Origin: JAEYZM01 sp943372195
GTDB taxonomy: Bacteria > Bacteroidota > Bacteroidia > Sphingobacteriales > Sphingobacteriaceae
Direction of reading: 5' to 3'
Length of the DNA stretch: 64,000 bases
NCBI GenBank assembly: GCA_943372195.1
Contig: CALRXS010000001.1
Location: 124,001-188,000 of the forward strand
Below, in pieces: positions 52,674 through 62,875 of the stretch. The translations under genes were made by a program, and so were the position numbers. The notes beneath the pieces were generated by a model that made no database searches, was not told the DNA's origin, and saw only the letters and a program-made list of their open reading frames with translations. Position 1 is the first letter of the stretch. Each line of letters opens with the position of its first letter.

Positions 52674-53588
52674 ATGGCAAACTTTGATGTTACTGTTTTA
52701 GGTAGTAGTTCTGCTACTCCAGCTTATAACAGAAATCCGAGTGCCCAATTACTTAACCTTAATGAGAAATTTTATTTAATTGATTGCGGTGAAGCAACTC
52801 AAAATCAATTAAATAAGTTCCGTATAAAATCATCACGTATCGATTATGTTTTTATCTCACATCTACACGGTGATCATTACCTTGGATTAGTTGGATTGTT
52901 ATCAACTATGCATTTACACGGACGTACAAAAGAAATTCATATATACGGTCCGCCTGAGCTAAAAGAAATAATCGATCTACAACTCAAAGTCTCTGAAACT
53001 ATATTAAGATATCAAATACTATTTCATTCAACGCATACAGAATATTCTGAAAAAATATTTGAAAGCAATGATTTAATAGTGGAAACTATTGTCTTAAATC
53101 ATAGAATACCTACGACTGGTTTTGTTTTTAAAGAGAAACCTAAGAAAAGGAAAATCAACTCTGCTAAAATGGAGGAATATGATGTTCCACTCGAATACAT
53201 TCCATTGCTTAAAAATGGTATTGATTATTCAGATAAATATGGTAATACGATAGCAAACACTGAATTAACATTCGACCCATCACCGTCAAAATCATTTGCT
53301 TATTGCTCAGATACTCTCTATAATGAAAACTTCATAGAGCAAATAGAAGGAGTAGATATGCTTTATCATGAAGCTACATTTTTACATGAGCTTATTGATA
53401 GGGCAGTAGAAACTTTTCATACAACGGCATTACAAGCAGGTATGCTTGCTAAAAAAGCAAATGTAAAGAGATTGATGATCGGACATTTTTCAGCAAGATA
53501 CAAGGAGCTAGATCAATTATTAGTTGAAGCTCAATCTGAATTTAACAATACTGTATTAGCTTTAGAAGGAGAGAAGTATATTATTTAA
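52674..53588 (+). CDS. rnz: Ribonuclease Z
   Basis: tRNA 3' endonuclease of the metallo-beta-lactamase fold. 304 residues. Zn motif FISHLHGDHYLGLVGLL, flap region, and EATFLHE and IGHFSARY with the remaining His ligands. Standard short form. It overlaps the convergent MCE gene by 8 nt at the stop codons. Confidence 0.95.
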   Translation: MANFDVTVLGSSSATPAYNRNPSAQLLNLNEKFYLIDCGEATQNQLNKFRIKSSRIDYVFISHLHGDHYLGLVGLLSTMHLHGRTKEIHIYGPPELKEIIDLQLKVSETILRYQILFHSTHTEYSEKIFESNDLIVETIVLNHRIPTTGFVFKEKPKKRKINSAKMEEYDVPLEYIPLLKNGIDYSDKYGNTIANTELTFDPSPSKSFAYCSDTLYNENFIEQIEGVDMLYHEATFLHELIDRAVETFHTTALQAGMLAKKANVKRLMIGHFSARYKELDQLLVEAQSEFNNTVLALEGEKYII

Positions 53589-54570
53589 TCTTCAAAGAAT
53601 CAGATTCTTTGTATTTCTTATTACTTCCACCGAATACTGAAATATGTACATATCTCTTCGGATTCAATCTTAAATCAACTAATAACTTATCTAAATCGCG
53701 TGATGATTGATTTAAATTATGATATAACTTATCGTCATTCACCAACATTCCCAATGTACCTTGTCCTGTGTTGATTTTCTCTGTAATCATCGCAACATCT
53801 GCTAAAGCTTTATTAGCACGATTAATTGTTTCAACAAAATTGACTTTAGCTAATGAGTCAGAGATTTGATCAACATTTGAAAGTATATCTGTGATTTTTT
53901 GATTATTGTTTCTTAGGTTAGTGGTAATAGATTCAATATTATTGCTAATCGTTTTAAATCTTGCACTTTGATATTTAACCATTGAATCTACTCTTATTGC
54001 AGTAAGCTCTAAAGTTTCAATACTTCTGCGAATACTAGCAAAACTTTGGTCAATATTTGTTCTGAAATTTGGATTTAAGATATATTGTATAGAAACCAAT
54101 ATCGAATCTACAGTACCTAATAATTTTTCTGCTTTTTGTTTAACAGGCAAAACCTCTGAGTTTACAGATTCTGCTAAACTCATTTGAATATCTGATCTTA
54201 ATGTATCACCTTCTTCAATAAATGTTCTAGAATCTCCAAATACCAATTCTATTGCCATTGCACCTAGTAAATCTTGACTCGCAATTTTAGCTATTGTATT
54301 ATCAGGTATGTTGAATCCGGGTTTTATTGTTAATGTAGCAATGATGGTGCCTTTTGGAGATACTTCTAAATCTGTAATGGTACCGATAGAGAAGCCGTTA
54401 TACAAAATCGGATTAGATATTTTAATTCCGTTTATATGGTCATATTCTGCATAAACATCAATTGTATCAGTAAATACATCTTTACCTTTTAAAAAGTTAA
54501 AGCCCAGCACTAAAAGTGTTACTGAGAATACTGTAATTATTCCAATTTTTGTTTCGTTATTAATTTTCAC
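53581..54570 (-). CDS. MCE/MlaD-domain protein
   Basis: 329 residues. One N-terminal transmembrane segment (GIITVFSVTLLVLGFNFL), then an MCE domain (YAEYDHINGIKISNPILYNG, ATLTIKPGF, LLGAMAIELVFG), followed by about 150 residues of helical coiled coil with SLAESVNSEVLPVKQKAE. Such proteins carry lipids between membranes. Downstream of the amidase by 23 nt on the same strand. Confidence 0.9.
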   Translation of the reverse strand: MKINNETKIGIITVFSVTLLVLGFNFLKGKDVFTDTIDVYAEYDHINGIKISNPILYNGFSIGTITDLEVSPKGTIIATLTIKPGFNIPDNTIAKIASQDLLGAMAIELVFGDSRTFIEEGDTLRSDIQMSLAESVNSEVLPVKQKAEKLLGTVDSILVSIQYILNPNFRTNIDQSFASIRRSIETLELTAIRVDSMVKYQSARFKTISNNIESITTNLRNNNQKITDILSNVDQISDSLAKVNFVETINRANKALADVAMITEKINTGQGTLGMLVNDDKLYHNLNQSSRDLDKLLVDLRLNPKRYVHISVFGGSNKKYKESDSLKIK

Positions 54571-54593
54571 AGGCTTTAATCAATCTTTAAGAT

Positions 54594-55376
54594 TTATTTC
54601 TCTCGTTCTAAATCTTCTTTATACGTTTTAAAAGCCAAATATACTGATTTTGCTATATTTTCTTGCCCTTCAGCTGAAGTTAAAAACTCTTCTTCTGCTT
54701 TGTTAGTCAAAAAACCGCTTTCTATCAAAATAGATGGCATGTTAGTTTTGTACAATACAATAAATCCAGCTTGTTTTACCCCTCTATTAAATCTTTTTAA
54801 CTTCTGACTGAATTGATCTTGTACTTTCGATGCCAAATATAAGCTCTTATCTATATTAACATTCTGATATAACGAAAATATTATATAAGCTTCTGTGGAT
54901 GTTGGGTCGAAGCCATCGTAATTGCGTTCATAATTCTCCTCTAATAAAATTACCTCATTCTCCCTTTTCGCAACATTTAAATTAGCCTCAGACACGTGTA
55001 ATCCCATTGCATAGGTCTCTGCACCATATGCTGCCTTGTTTTTATTAGCATTACAATGAAATGAAATAAATAAATCAGCCTTTGCTTTATTAGCTATATT
55101 AGCTCGCTCTAATAAACTGATGAATACATCAGTTTTACGAGTATAAATAACCTTGACATCTGGGAAATTATCTTCTATTAACTTGCCAGTTTGTAAAGCT
55201 AATGCTAAAGTGACATCCTTCTCATATGAATGGATTCCTGAACAACCAATATCATGGCCACCATGCCCTGCATCTATCACAACTGTTTTAACTTTATAAG
55301 GTCCAGCAATTATTGCAAAAGAATTATTGAGCCCGAAGCCTAATAAAATAGATAGAATTATAAATCGTAGAATCAT
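54594..55376 (-). CDS. N-acetylmuramoyl-L-alanine amidase
   Basis: 260 residues. N-terminal signal (MILRFIILSILLGFGL), then an Amidase_3 domain with VVIDAGHGGHDIGC (first Zn His), the Glu motif, ADLFISFHCNAN (second His) and ILIESGFLTNKAEE (catalytic Glu). Cleaves the peptide from the sugar chain of peptidoglycan. The ATG at 55376 is chosen because it gives the signal peptide; an alternative at 55415 exists. Divergent from lptD. Confidence 0.9.
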   Translation of the reverse strand: MILRFIILSILLGFGLNNSFAIIAGPYKVKTVVIDAGHGGHDIGCSGIHSYEKDVTLALALQTGKLIEDNFPDVKVIYTRKTDVFISLLERANIANKAKADLFISFHCNANKNKAAYGAETYAMGLHVSEANLNVAKRENEVILLEENYERNYDGFDPTSTEAYIIFSLYQNVNIDKSLYLASKVQDQFSQKLKRFNRGVKQAGFIVLYKTNMPSILIESGFLTNKAEEEFLTSAEGQENIAKSVYLAFKTYKEDLEREK

Positions 55377-55440
55377 GCAAGTACTAATTATCCTTATTTT
55401 TTCGTTAATTCGCATGCAAAAATAGCATACATTCACGACT

Positions 55441-58044
55441 TTGAAACCTTTAAAATACCTATTTCCACTTTTGTTGGTAACTATTTTAGGAATATGTTAC
55501 GGTTTCGAAGGCTATGCTCAAAGCCCAGTCGACACTTCAGTAACGAAAATTCCTGTCGATTCATTGTCTCTTGATTCTAATAAAATTGATTCTATTTCTC
55601 TTAAAGAAAAGAAAAAAGGTCCGATTGATTTACCCATTAAATACAATGCTGTTGACTCTATCGTGTATGATATTGTTAACTCTAAAGTATATTTATATAA
55701 CAAAGCTGAAGTATTCTACGGAAACATTAATTTGAAAGCTGATTACATTATCATCGACCAAATTAAAAAAACTGTTTATGCAAAAGGAGTAAGTGACTCT
55801 TTAGGTAAAGTGACTGGTAAACCGATTTTCACAGATGCCGGACAAGTATATAACTCTGAAGAGATGTCGTATAACTTCGAAACCAAAAAAGGTAAAATCA
55901 AAGAAGTTACTACTCAAGAAGGTCAAGGATATTTACTCGCTAATGATGTAAAAAAGAATCAATACAATGAAGTATTTATTCGTCATGGAAAATTTACAAC
56001 TTGTAATTTACCACATCCACATTTTTATATAGCGCTTACTAAAGCTAAAAACATCGAAGATAAAACCGTTTCAGGTCCAGCTTATCTTGTTGTTGAAGAT
56101 GTACCTTTACCATTAGCATTACCATTCGGATTTTTCCCACGTAAAAGTGGAAGATCTTCAGGGATTTTAATGCCTGAAATTGGTGAAGATAGAGAACTCG
56201 GATTTTTCTTAAGAAACGGTGGTTATTATTTCGGTATCAATGATAAAGTTGATTTAGCTATTAGAGCTGATATATATTCTAAAGGAAGTTACGGTTTCTC
56301 AGCATTCTCGCGTTATAATGTTCGTTATAAATACAATGGTAATTTTACCACAACTTATAATGACAGAAGATTCGGTGAGCCGAATACCAGTTCGTATATA
56401 AGAAATAAAGATTTTTCTATACGCTGGACACATAATCAAGACGCTAAAGCTATACCTGGCACAAGATTCAGCGCATCTGTGAATATTGCCACAAGAAATA
56501 ATTATCGAAATAATATTACAACGAATCTTCAAAGCATTGTTCAAAATGATTTGAATTCATCTATAAGTTTTTCAAAATCATGGGAGGGTACACCATTCTC
56601 ACTTAATGGTTCAATGACACATAACCAAAGTTTAAGTACTGGGGTTGTGAGTTTAGGATTACCAAGTATAAGTTTCAACATGTCAAGGATTTTTCCATTT
56701 GATTCAAAAAACAGAATAGGTCCTCAAAAGTGGTATCATAAAATAGGGGTAAGTTATACAGCTGATGCATTGAATAGAATTACCACAACTGATAGTTTAT
56801 TATTTGAATCTTCGAGTCTTGATCAATTTCAAAATGGTGTTCGACACACTATTCCTGTTTCAACTTCATTCAACATTCTAAAATATTTAACAGTTAGTCC
56901 ATTTGTTAACTACAATGAACGTTGGTATTTTAATTCGATTGCTAAGCAGTGGAATGGTACTGATGTGTTAGTTGATACCATCTCAGGATTTAAAAGAGCA
57001 ATGGAATATAATACCGGATTAAGCTTAACAACTAGGGTATATGGTATGTTTCCTGTAAATGCTGCTGGTATAGTAGCAGTACGTCACGTTTTAACACCAG
57101 TATTAAGCTTTAGTTATAGACCCGATTTTTCACAAAGTCAATTTGGATACTATCAAAATGTACAATCTGATTCGTCTGGTAGTTCACAGCTATATTCAAT
57201 TTTTGAAAACAATAATGGAGTATTTGGTTCACCAGGTGCAGGCCGCTCAAATTTATTATCTTATTCAATTGATAATAACTTAGAGATGAAAATCAAAACA
57301 AAAACTGATACAGGTGATGTGGTTAAAAAAATTAGAATTTTCGACAGTTTTAGATTTACCGGTAACTATAATATGGTTGCCGATTCTTTAAAGTTTTCTA
57401 ATGTAAATGTAGTAGCTAGAACTGTCTTGTTCGGTAGATTAAATATTGACCTTGGTGCAACATATGATTTATATACATATGAAGCTGATTCAAATAATGT
57501 TTATAGAAGAGTAAATAAATTCGAGTACGATGAAAATAAGAGGCTTGGCCGATTAATTTCAGCAAACCTTTCTATTGGTACCAATTTAAATCCTGATGCT
57601 TTTAAAAACAAAAAGAACAATAATAATCCAGCAAATAATTCAGCTTTAAGAAATAGATATAATTACGCTGAAGTAGAAATGATTAATAGATTTCCTCAGT
57701 ATTATGTTGATTGGAGTATACCTTGGAATTTAGCAATCAATTATAACTTAAGTTATAACAAACCTTTAATGACTGCAAATACCACTCAAGCTTTAAATGT
57801 TAGTGGTGATATTAGTGTAACTCCAAAATGGAAAATCGGATTCTTGTCTGGTTATGACTTTACTACTAAAGAGATAACACCTACATCTTTAAATATTTAT
57901 AGAGATTTACATTGTTGGGACTTATCTATTAACTGGATACCTTTTGGTACTTATCAAAGATATTCAGTTGACTTAAAAGTACGTGCCTCAATTCTACAAG
58001 ATCTTAAACTCAGTCGTAGAAGAGAATTCTATGAAAGAGAATAA
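55441..58044 (+). CDS. lptD: LptD-like outer-membrane LPS transport protein
   Basis: 867 residues. Signal peptide (about 1-26). N-terminal OstA-like jellyroll (about 60-200: KADYIIIDQIKKTVYAKGV, DAGQVYNSEEMSYNFETKKG) and a large C-terminal barrel (LPFGFFPRKSGRSSGILMPE, then repeated Tyr-rich strands). The start is TTG at 55441, with no in-frame ATG nearby, so TTG is likely the true start. It inserts lipopolysaccharide into the outer membrane with LptE. Confidence 0.92.
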   Translation: MKPLKYLFPLLLVTILGICYGFEGYAQSPVDTSVTKIPVDSLSLDSNKIDSISLKEKKKGPIDLPIKYNAVDSIVYDIVNSKVYLYNKAEVFYGNINLKADYIIIDQIKKTVYAKGVSDSLGKVTGKPIFTDAGQVYNSEEMSYNFETKKGKIKEVTTQEGQGYLLANDVKKNQYNEVFIRHGKFTTCNLPHPHFYIALTKAKNIEDKTVSGPAYLVVEDVPLPLALPFGFFPRKSGRSSGILMPEIGEDRELGFFLRNGGYYFGINDKVDLAIRADIYSKGSYGFSAFSRYNVRYKYNGNFTTTYNDRRFGEPNTSSYIRNKDFSIRWTHNQDAKAIPGTRFSASVNIATRNNYRNNITTNLQSIVQNDLNSSISFSKSWEGTPFSLNGSMTHNQSLSTGVVSLGLPSISFNMSRIFPFDSKNRIGPQKWYHKIGVSYTADALNRITTTDSLLFESSSLDQFQNGVRHTIPVSTSFNILKYLTVSPFVNYNERWYFNSIAKQWNGTDVLVDTISGFKRAMEYNTGLSLTTRVYGMFPVNAAGIVAVRHVLTPVLSFSYRPDFSQSQFGYYQNVQSDSSGSSQLYSIFENNNGVFGSPGAGRSNLLSYSIDNNLEMKIKTKTDTGDVVKKIRIFDSFRFTGNYNMVADSLKFSNVNVVARTVLFGRLNIDLGATYDLYTYEADSNNVYRRVNKFEYDENKRLGRLISANLSIGTNLNPDAFKNKKNNNNPANNSALRNRYNYAEVEMINRFPQYYVDWSIPWNLAINYNLSYNKPLMTANTTQALNVSGDISVTPKWKIGFLSGYDFTTKEITPTSLNIYRDLHCWDLSINWIPFGTYQRYSVDLKVRASILQDLKLSRRREFYERE

Positions 58045-58776
58045 TTATTTTCCGAATACTTTTTTCAAAATATCAGTAACTCGAGCAGCTGGATCTTTTC
58101 TAATTTTTAATTCTTCTTGTGCTACCACTATAAACAACCCATCAATCGCTTTTTGAGTAGCATACGCAGCTAAATCTGGATTCATTTTCTGTACTGTAGG
58201 TATTTTGTTATAAGTGCCTATCACATCTGTCCAGTATTTTGTAGCATTCACCTTATTTAATGAATTCTCAATAACTGGTTTGAATTTCTTTAATAACTCT
58301 GCTTGAGTATTATTTTTTAAATACATAGTTGCTGCATCATTATTGCCGTTTAAAATATTTAATCCGTCTTTAATAGTCATATTTTTTACCGCTGCAATAA
58401 ATATTGGTGCAGCTTCTTTTGCAGCATCTTCAGCAGCACGATTTAATGTCATTACAAAATCGTTCACTAATTTATTTTGTCCGTATTTAACTAAAGTCTC
58501 TTGCACTTTCTTTGCTTCTGGTGGAAATGGAATGTATAGTTGTGGGTTTTTATAATAACCATCAACCTTTGATACAAGTCCAGATGCATTTTTACTACCA
58601 ATTGTTAAAGCCTCCTTCAAGCCTTTAATGATCTCGTCATTTGTTAAAGCAGCACTACCACCTTGATTTAAAATTTTTGTACCCTCCGTCTTAATTTTAT
58701 TGAAATCAATTTGAGATTTACAACTATTGAAACTTATTAAAATAATAATGGCAAGAAGTGTACTTAACTTTTTCAT
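58045..58776 (-). CDS. DUF4197 lipoprotein
   Basis: 243 residues. Lipobox SFNSC (Cys19). The rest fits DUF4197: TNDEIIKGLKEALTIGSKNA, then LYIPFPPEAKKVQETLVKYG, ATYMLK-type helices and the C-terminal VTDILKKVFGK. The family's function is not known. It is convergent with lptD and divergent from cinA. Confidence 0.92.
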   Translation of the reverse strand: MKKLSTLLAIIILISFNSCKSQIDFNKIKTEGTKILNQGGSAALTNDEIIKGLKEALTIGSKNASGLVSKVDGYYKNPQLYIPFPPEAKKVQETLVKYGQNKLVNDFVMTLNRAAEDAAKEAAPIFIAAVKNMTIKDGLNILNGNNDAATMYLKNNTQAELLKKFKPVIENSLNKVNATKYWTDVIGTYNKIPTVQKMNPDLAAYATQKAIDGLFIVVAQEELKIRKDPAARVTDILKKVFGK

Positions 58777-58833
58777 ATTTCTTATATTTCGCGAAAATTA
58801 AACAATTATCTTTAAAATTTCTTTAACGTAGAT

Positions 58834-60078
58834 ATGATAGCAGAAATTATAACCATCGGTGATGAATTATTAATAGGGCAGGTGGTTGATACCAATTCAG
58901 CATGGATGGGACAACGATTAAATGAGATTGGTGTTAAGGTAAAACAAATAACTTCTGTATCAGACGATAAAGATCATATTGTTAATGCTTTAAAAGAAGC
59001 TGAACAAAGAGCTGATATTATTTTAATAACTGGCGGACTAGGTCCGACGAAAGATGATATAACTAAAGTTACTCTTGCTAATTATTTCAATTCAGAAATG
59101 GTTATGAATGAAGAAGCTTTAGAAAATGTTAAATCTATATTTAAAAAATACAATCGTCCGGTTTTAGAAATAAACGTTAAACAAGCTCTTGTACCTTCAA
59201 AATGTAAAGTTCTTATAAATAAGCAAGGTACTGCACCTGCAATGTATTTTAACGAAAACAATAAGCACTATTTTTCAATGCCAGGTGTGCCGTTTGAAAT
59301 GAAATATATCATGCAAGATTATGTTATTCCTATGCTTGCGGAGATGAATGAAGGTATAATCATTAAACATGAAAGTATAAATACAGCTGGTATTGGGGAA
59401 TCATTTTTAGCTGAACAAATTGAAAAAATTGAGAACGAATTACCATCTAATATTAAGTTAGCATATCTCCCTAAATTAGGTACTGTACGTTTAAGGTTAA
59501 CTGGTTACTTTAAGAATGAAGCAGAGCAGGTTGAATTATTAAAATATAAAGCAGCCATTATTAATGAGATAAAAGAAAATGTTGTAGCTGAAGAAGATAT
59601 TTCATTAGAAGAGTCAGTTTTAAGAAAACTAATTGCTTCAAATAAAAATTTATCGACTGCTGAGAGTTGTACAGGTGGGTATATCGGACATTTATTAACA
59701 AGTGTAGCAGGATCATCAGTTGCTTATGAAGGAGGTGTTATATCTTATTCTTATGATTTGAAGAAATACACATTAGGGGTTAAAGAGGAAACTCTAAACA
59801 CATTTGGTGCTGTAAGTAAAGAAACAGTAGAGGAGATGGTTTTAGGTGCTTTAGAGCATTTTAAAACTGATTATGCGATAGCTTGTTCTGGTATAGCCGG
59901 ACCTGGAGGGGGCACAGATGACAAACCAGTAGGTACGGTATGGATTGCGGTGGCTAGTAAGAATAAAGTATATAGCAGAAAATTTCAATTCGGTAATCAA
60001 CGATTACAGAATATAGAACGCACAGCTATTCAGGCACTTTGGATGTTATTTAGACTATTAAGAGAAGAATTAAATTGA
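58834..60078 (+). CDS. cinA: CinA, nicotinamide-nucleotide amidase family
   Basis: 414 residues. N-terminal MoCF-like domain (GDELLIGQVVDTNSAWMG, LITGGLGPTKDDITK) and C-terminal PncC-type amidase domain (LSTAESCTGGYIGHLLTSVA, ACSGIAGPGGGTDDKPVGTVW). The Ser of AESCTGG is the catalytic residue. It recycles deamidated pyridine nucleotides. Confidence 0.95.
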   Translation: MIAEIITIGDELLIGQVVDTNSAWMGQRLNEIGVKVKQITSVSDDKDHIVNALKEAEQRADIILITGGLGPTKDDITKVTLANYFNSEMVMNEEALENVKSIFKKYNRPVLEINVKQALVPSKCKVLINKQGTAPAMYFNENNKHYFSMPGVPFEMKYIMQDYVIPMLAEMNEGIIIKHESINTAGIGESFLAEQIEKIENELPSNIKLAYLPKLGTVRLRLTGYFKNEAEQVELLKYKAAIINEIKENVVAEEDISLEESVLRKLIASNKNLSTAESCTGGYIGHLLTSVAGSSVAYEGGVISYSYDLKKYTLGVKEETLNTFGAVSKETVEEMVLGALEHFKTDYAIACSGIAGPGGGTDDKPVGTVWIAVASKNKVYSRKFQFGNQRLQNIERTAIQALWMLFRLLREELN

Positions 60079-60104
60079 GTAATTGACAAAATAGCTTATT
60101 TTTG
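60075..60104 (+). promoter_or_regulatory. Promoter of the E2 gene
   Basis: TTG (60075-60077), 19 nt, TATTTTTG (60097-60104), with a leader of 22 nt to the ATG at 60127. Confidence 0.65.
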
Positions 60105-60126
60105 CGCTTTATTACAAACAGATTAT

Positions 60127-61452
60127 ATGGCTCAGTACGAACTTGTCCTACCTAAAATGGGTGAAAGTGTTGCAGAAGCAACAATTATTAAATGGGTAAA
60201 AAATGTTGGTGATTCAATCGATAATGATGAATCAGTATTAGAGATTGCTACTGATAAAGTAGACTCTGAAGTTCCATCACCTGTTTCTGGTACATTGGTA
60301 AAAACTTTATTCAACGAAGGTGATGTTGTAAAAGTTGGAGCAGTGATTGCTATTATTGAAACAGAAGGAGGAACAGTTGCTGCATCTAAACCTGCTGAAA
60401 GTTCAGCACCTACAACTCCTGCGGCGTCAGCCCCAGGCATACAAGAGCTAAGTCAAAAAACAGAAACTGTTACTACATCAGTTCAATCAAGTTCAGATCG
60501 TTTTTACTCTCCATTAGTAAAAAGCATTGCTTCTAGTGAAGGTATCAATCAAGCTGAATTAGATTCTATTACAGGTACTGGTTCTGAAGGTAGAGTAACA
60601 AAGAATGATATTTTAGCATACGTAGAAACAAGAAAGTCGGGTACAAATGTTTCTGCCCCTAAAGATAGCACGCCAGCAGCAACAGCTAATGTTTCTGCAT
60701 CATCCGAAGTAAAAATCACTGCACCGTCAGTATCAGTTAATGCAGGTGATGAAATCATTGAGATGGATCGTATGAGAAAGCTTATTGCTGATCATATGGT
60801 GATGAGTAAACATGTTTCGCCACACGTGACTTCATTCGTTGAAGCTGATGTTACGAACATAGTTAGATGGAGAGATAAGGTGAAGAAAGAATTTGAAAAG
60901 CGCGAAGGTGAAAAAATTACTTTCACTCCAATTTTCATCGAAGCATTAGTTCGTGCGATTAAAGATTTCCCGATGATCAATATTTCATTGAATGGAACTC
61001 AAATTATCAAGCGTAAAAATATTAATATTGGGATGGCTGCAGCATTACCTTCAGGTAATTTAATAGTACCTGTGATTAAGAATGCAGATCAAATGAATTT
61101 AGTAGGCTTAACGAAAGCTGTAAATGATTTAGCAGCTCGTGCTCGCGCAAATAAATTAACTCCTGATGAAATTTCAGGTGGTACTTATACATTGACAAAC
61201 GTAGGTTCATTCGGAAACGTAATGGGTACGCCTATTATCAATCAACCTCAAGTAGCTATTATGGCTGTTGGTGCTATTCGTAAAATGCCATCAGTTGTTG
61301 AAACTGCCGATGGTGATATGATTGCTATCAGACATAAAATGTACTTATCTCACTCTTATGATCATAGGGTGGTTGATGGTTCATTAGGCGGACAGTTTGT
61401 ACGTCGTGTGGCTGATTATCTTGAAGCATTCGATGTAAACAGAGAATTCTAA
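60127..61452 (+). CDS. Dihydrolipoamide acyltransferase (2-oxoacid dehydrogenase E2)
   Basis: 441 residues. Lipoyl domain with the lipoylated Lys in EIATDKVDSEVPSP, an Ala/Pro/Ser/Thr-rich linker, an E1/E3-binding domain (SPLVKSIASSEGINQAELDS) and a C-terminal catalytic domain with SHSYDHRVVDGSLGGQFV (HxxxDG motif; catalytic His and Asp). It is either the 2-oxoglutarate or branched-chain/pyruvate complex E2; the binding region favours branched-chain or oxoglutarate type but I cannot decide. No E1 or E3 gene is adjacent. Confidence 0.9.
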   Translation: MAQYELVLPKMGESVAEATIIKWVKNVGDSIDNDESVLEIATDKVDSEVPSPVSGTLVKTLFNEGDVVKVGAVIAIIETEGGTVAASKPAESSAPTTPAASAPGIQELSQKTETVTTSVQSSSDRFYSPLVKSIASSEGINQAELDSITGTGSEGRVTKNDILAYVETRKSGTNVSAPKDSTPAATANVSASSEVKITAPSVSVNAGDEIIEMDRMRKLIADHMVMSKHVSPHVTSFVEADVTNIVRWRDKVKKEFEKREGEKITFTPIFIEALVRAIKDFPMINISLNGTQIIKRKNINIGMAAALPSGNLIVPVIKNADQMNLVGLTKAVNDLAARARANKLTPDEISGGTYTLTNVGSFGNVMGTPIINQPQVAIMAVGAIRKMPSVVETADGDMIAIRHKMYLSHSYDHRVVDGSLGGQFVRRVADYLEAFDVNREF

Positions 61453-61473
61453 TAATATTTATAAGATTTTAGA

Positions 61474-61502
61474 GGGTCGAATTTATTCGACCCTTTTTTT
61501 TT
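61474..61502 (+). terminator. Terminator of the E2 gene
   Basis: GGGTCGAA-ttta-TTCGACCC followed by TTTTTTTTT. Confidence 0.9.
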
Positions 61503-61582
61503 ATAAATGTTTTTTATATATTAGCCTTCGAACAATTTCTAACTGAATTCATTAGGTGAACAATTCAGTCAATTTTATAAGC

Positions 61583-61616
61583 AAAAAGCTGGACCTCGAC
61601 ACTCCAGCTTTTTCTT
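61583..61616. terminator. Bidirectional terminator before the second aspartate kinase
   Basis: AAAAAGCTGGA-cctcgacac-TCCAGCTTTTT followed by TTTTTT; on the other strand the A-run gives a T-run, so it can end the minus-strand operon too. Confidence 0.9.
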
Positions 61617-61618
61617 TT

Positions 61619-62875
61619 TTATTTCAGTACTAATTGAATCGTACTTCGACTTCTTTGCTCTAACATCAATTGATGTTTCGATAAAAATTCTTGAATAATC
61701 GCTTCGTTATAATGTCTGATAGTTATTAATTGAATATTATCATTATACATGATTTTATATTTCGACTTTAATACCTCTATCAATAACTCAGATTTTTCAG
61801 TATCATCAATACAAATTGAAAATGTCATTGCAGAGTTTTGCATGGTATTGATTTTTATACCGAGCTTACTAATTGCACCTATAATTTCAGTTAAATTATT
61901 TTCAGCAATAAATGAAAAATCATTCGTACTGAAACTAATTAATTTCTGATTCTTTTTTAAGATGACAATAGGAACTTTGAATTCTACATTTTCTTTTCTA
62001 CCTACTGCAGTACCACTTTCTTCTGGTGATAAAAATGGTTTTACTAATAAGGGTATCTTCTTATTTTGTAATGGTTTTATGGTCTTCGGATGGATGACCG
62101 TTGCACCATAGTACGTCATTTCAATAGCTTCTGCATAGGGTATGTCATCAAGCTTTACTGCACCTTCAAAAATTTTAGGATCTGCAGTTAAAACCCCAGG
62201 TACATCTTTCCAAATAGTTACGCTTTCTGCATTTAGAATATTTGCAAAAATAGCTGCTGTATAATCTGAACCTTCTCTACCTAATGTAGTGGTATAGTTC
62301 TCAGATGTACATGCAATAAATCCCTGTGTAATGATTATATGATTTTCTAATATTCTATGTAATTCATCATTGATTAATTCATTGCTTAAATCCCAATCTA
62401 TACCTGCTTCTCTGTATTGATTGTCTGATTTTAAATAACTCCTCGCATCTACCCATTTAGTTTTTAATCCGCTCGCTCTTAAAAATGCCTCAACAATTCT
62501 TGTTGAAAGTAATTCACCCAATGAAACTATTTGGTCGTATATGAAATCTTTGTTTTCATCTGGTTCTTCTTCTAAGATCCACTCTAATTCAACAAATAAA
62601 TTATTGACTTCGTCGGCTACCTCATTTTTTTCAGAACTGAATAATTCTGAAATCATATTTTGATGATAAGCTCTTACAATATCTACTTTATTAGAAAGCT
62701 CTGAGTCGTTGTTTAAATAAGCTTTCCATACTTCTTCTAATGCATTGGTAGTTTTACCCATTGCAGAAATAACAACTACCAAATTCTTTTGATCTTCTTT
62801 TTGAAGTATCTCGAAAACGTTTTTTACTGCCTGAGCATCTTTTACTGATGCACCACCAAATTTATAAATCCTCAT
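61619..62875 (-). CDS. Second aspartate kinase
   Basis: 418 residues. Kinase domain with MRIYKFGGASVKDAQAVK, TTTLGREGSDYTAAIFA and VTIWKDVPGVLTADPKI, then two ACT domains. It is unlinked to lysA and in an operon with GNAT and YggS-type genes, so it may serve threonine/methionine synthesis or be differently regulated. ATGA overlap with the GNAT gene. Confidence 0.92.
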   Translation of the reverse strand: MRIYKFGGASVKDAQAVKNVFEILQKEDQKNLVVVISAMGKTTNALEEVWKAYLNNDSELSNKVDIVRAYHQNMISELFSSEKNEVADEVNNLFVELEWILEEEPDENKDFIYDQIVSLGELLSTRIVEAFLRASGLKTKWVDARSYLKSDNQYREAGIDWDLSNELINDELHRILENHIIITQGFIACTSENYTTTLGREGSDYTAAIFANILNAESVTIWKDVPGVLTADPKIFEGAVKLDDIPYAEAIEMTYYGATVIHPKTIKPLQNKKIPLLVKPFLSPEESGTAVGRKENVEFKVPIVILKKNQKLISFSTNDFSFIAENNLTEIIGAISKLGIKINTMQNSAMTFSICIDDTEKSELLIEVLKSKYKIMYNDNIQLITIRHYNEAIIQEFLSKHQLMLEQRSRSTIQLVLK

